From Kiritimatiellia bacterium (lineage in GTDB: Bacteria; Verrucomicrobiota; Kiritimatiellia; SLAD01): a stretch of 5,187 nt of DNA. The translations under genes were made by a program, and so were the position numbers. Location of the stretch: assembly GCA_007126995.1 (NCBI GenBank), contig SLAD01000203.1, forward strand, positions 1-5,187, written 5' to 3'. The notes under the pieces were generated by a model. It was not told the DNA's origin. It was given only the letters and a program-made list of their open reading frames with translations, and searched no databases. This document shows positions 5,003 through 5,187 of the stretch, piece after piece (the first letter of the stretch is position 1; the number at the start of each line of letters is the position of its first letter).

Positions 5003-5187
5003 ATGAAGAAAAATACTGCAAGGACCATTCTGAGCGCCGGTCTGCTGTCCGTTGCCATTCTGTTGGTTGCCTGTGCGACGCATCAGACTTATCAAGCGGT
5101 CGAAAAGCAGCCACATGTGGATGGCGCGTATCGTGGTGCCTTCGTGGACGGAGGCATTATACAGGTAAATGTGCAGTTTGCGCTTAA
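5003..5187 (+). CDS. Putative lipoprotein, possibly FMN-binding domain type, C-terminus cut by the window edge
   Basis: The first 61 residues are visible. They begin with a lipoprotein signal peptide: basic start MKKNTAR, a hydrophobic stretch at about 9-22, and the lipobox LVAC with the lipidated cysteine at C24. The next residue is alanine, not aspartate, so by the E. coli Lol rule the protein would go to the outer membrane. After a short linker, VDGAYRGAFVDGGIIQVNVQF (residues 39-59) resembles the start of small FMN-binding domains (DGTYxG...GG...VxVxF). This rests on a short stretch, and other small secreted beta-rich domains could look similar. AGGAG (4991-4995) lies 7 nt before the ATG, a strong ribosome binding site. 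The gene is separated from the alanine operon by 315 bases and probably has its own promoter. A real lipoprotein start is well supported; the FMN link is tentative. Confidence 0.75.
   Translation, partial: MKKNTARTILSAGLLSVAILLVACATHQTYQAVEKQPHVDGAYRGAFVDGGIIQVNVQFAL

Noticed and set aside
4681..5058. 125-codon minus-strand frame and 81-codon plus-strand frame at 4706-4951
   Set aside because: Both run through the hairpins of the intergenic region, show no domain, and contain repeated peptides produced by the hairpin repeats.

Overview
The window reads as part of the chromosome of a moderately GC-rich Gram-negative bacterium, probably a proteobacterium. This rests on the codon style, the Shine-Dalgarno sites, the alanine dehydrogenase and aminotransferase types, and a lipoprotein with an outer-membrane style lipobox. 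The exact lineage cannot be fixed from the sequence. No rRNA, tRNA, CRISPR array, transposase or phage gene was seen.

Layout: (1) Positions 1-893, minus strand: the first 297 residues of a radical SAM enzyme, CofH, which makes the deazaflavin core (FO) of coenzyme F420. Its C-terminus runs off the left edge. (2) Positions 894-1033: a divergent intergenic region with a promoter-like sequence and a small dyad facing the rightward genes. (3) Positions 1034-4687, plus strand: three closely spaced genes that look like one operon. They are an AGXT2-like class III PLP aminotransferase, an NAD-dependent alanine dehydrogenase (Ald), and a divergent DUF1343/NamZ-family protein. (4) Positions 4688-5002: 315 bases without a convincing gene but rich in inverted repeats, including two adjacent REP-like hairpins and a pair of identical 8-bp palindromes just upstream of the last gene. 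(5) Positions 5003-5187, plus strand: the start of a small lipoprotein, possibly of the FMN-binding domain type, cut by the right edge.

How the genes may work together: the aminotransferase probably uses alanine as amino donor or pyruvate as acceptor. Ald interconverts alanine and pyruvate with ammonium and NAD(H). Side by side they can form an alanine/pyruvate shuttle that either feeds amino groups into a keto acid such as glyoxylate or releases nitrogen as ammonium. The DUF1343 protein comes from a family that includes exo-beta-N-acetylmuramidases of peptidoglycan recycling, a source of alanine. Here several family motifs are altered, so its activity is uncertain.

No clearly new multi-gene system is evident. 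The points most worth a second look are F420 biosynthesis in an apparently proteobacterial setting, the divergent DUF1343 protein fixed in an alanine operon, and the structured intergenic DNA at 4688-5002.
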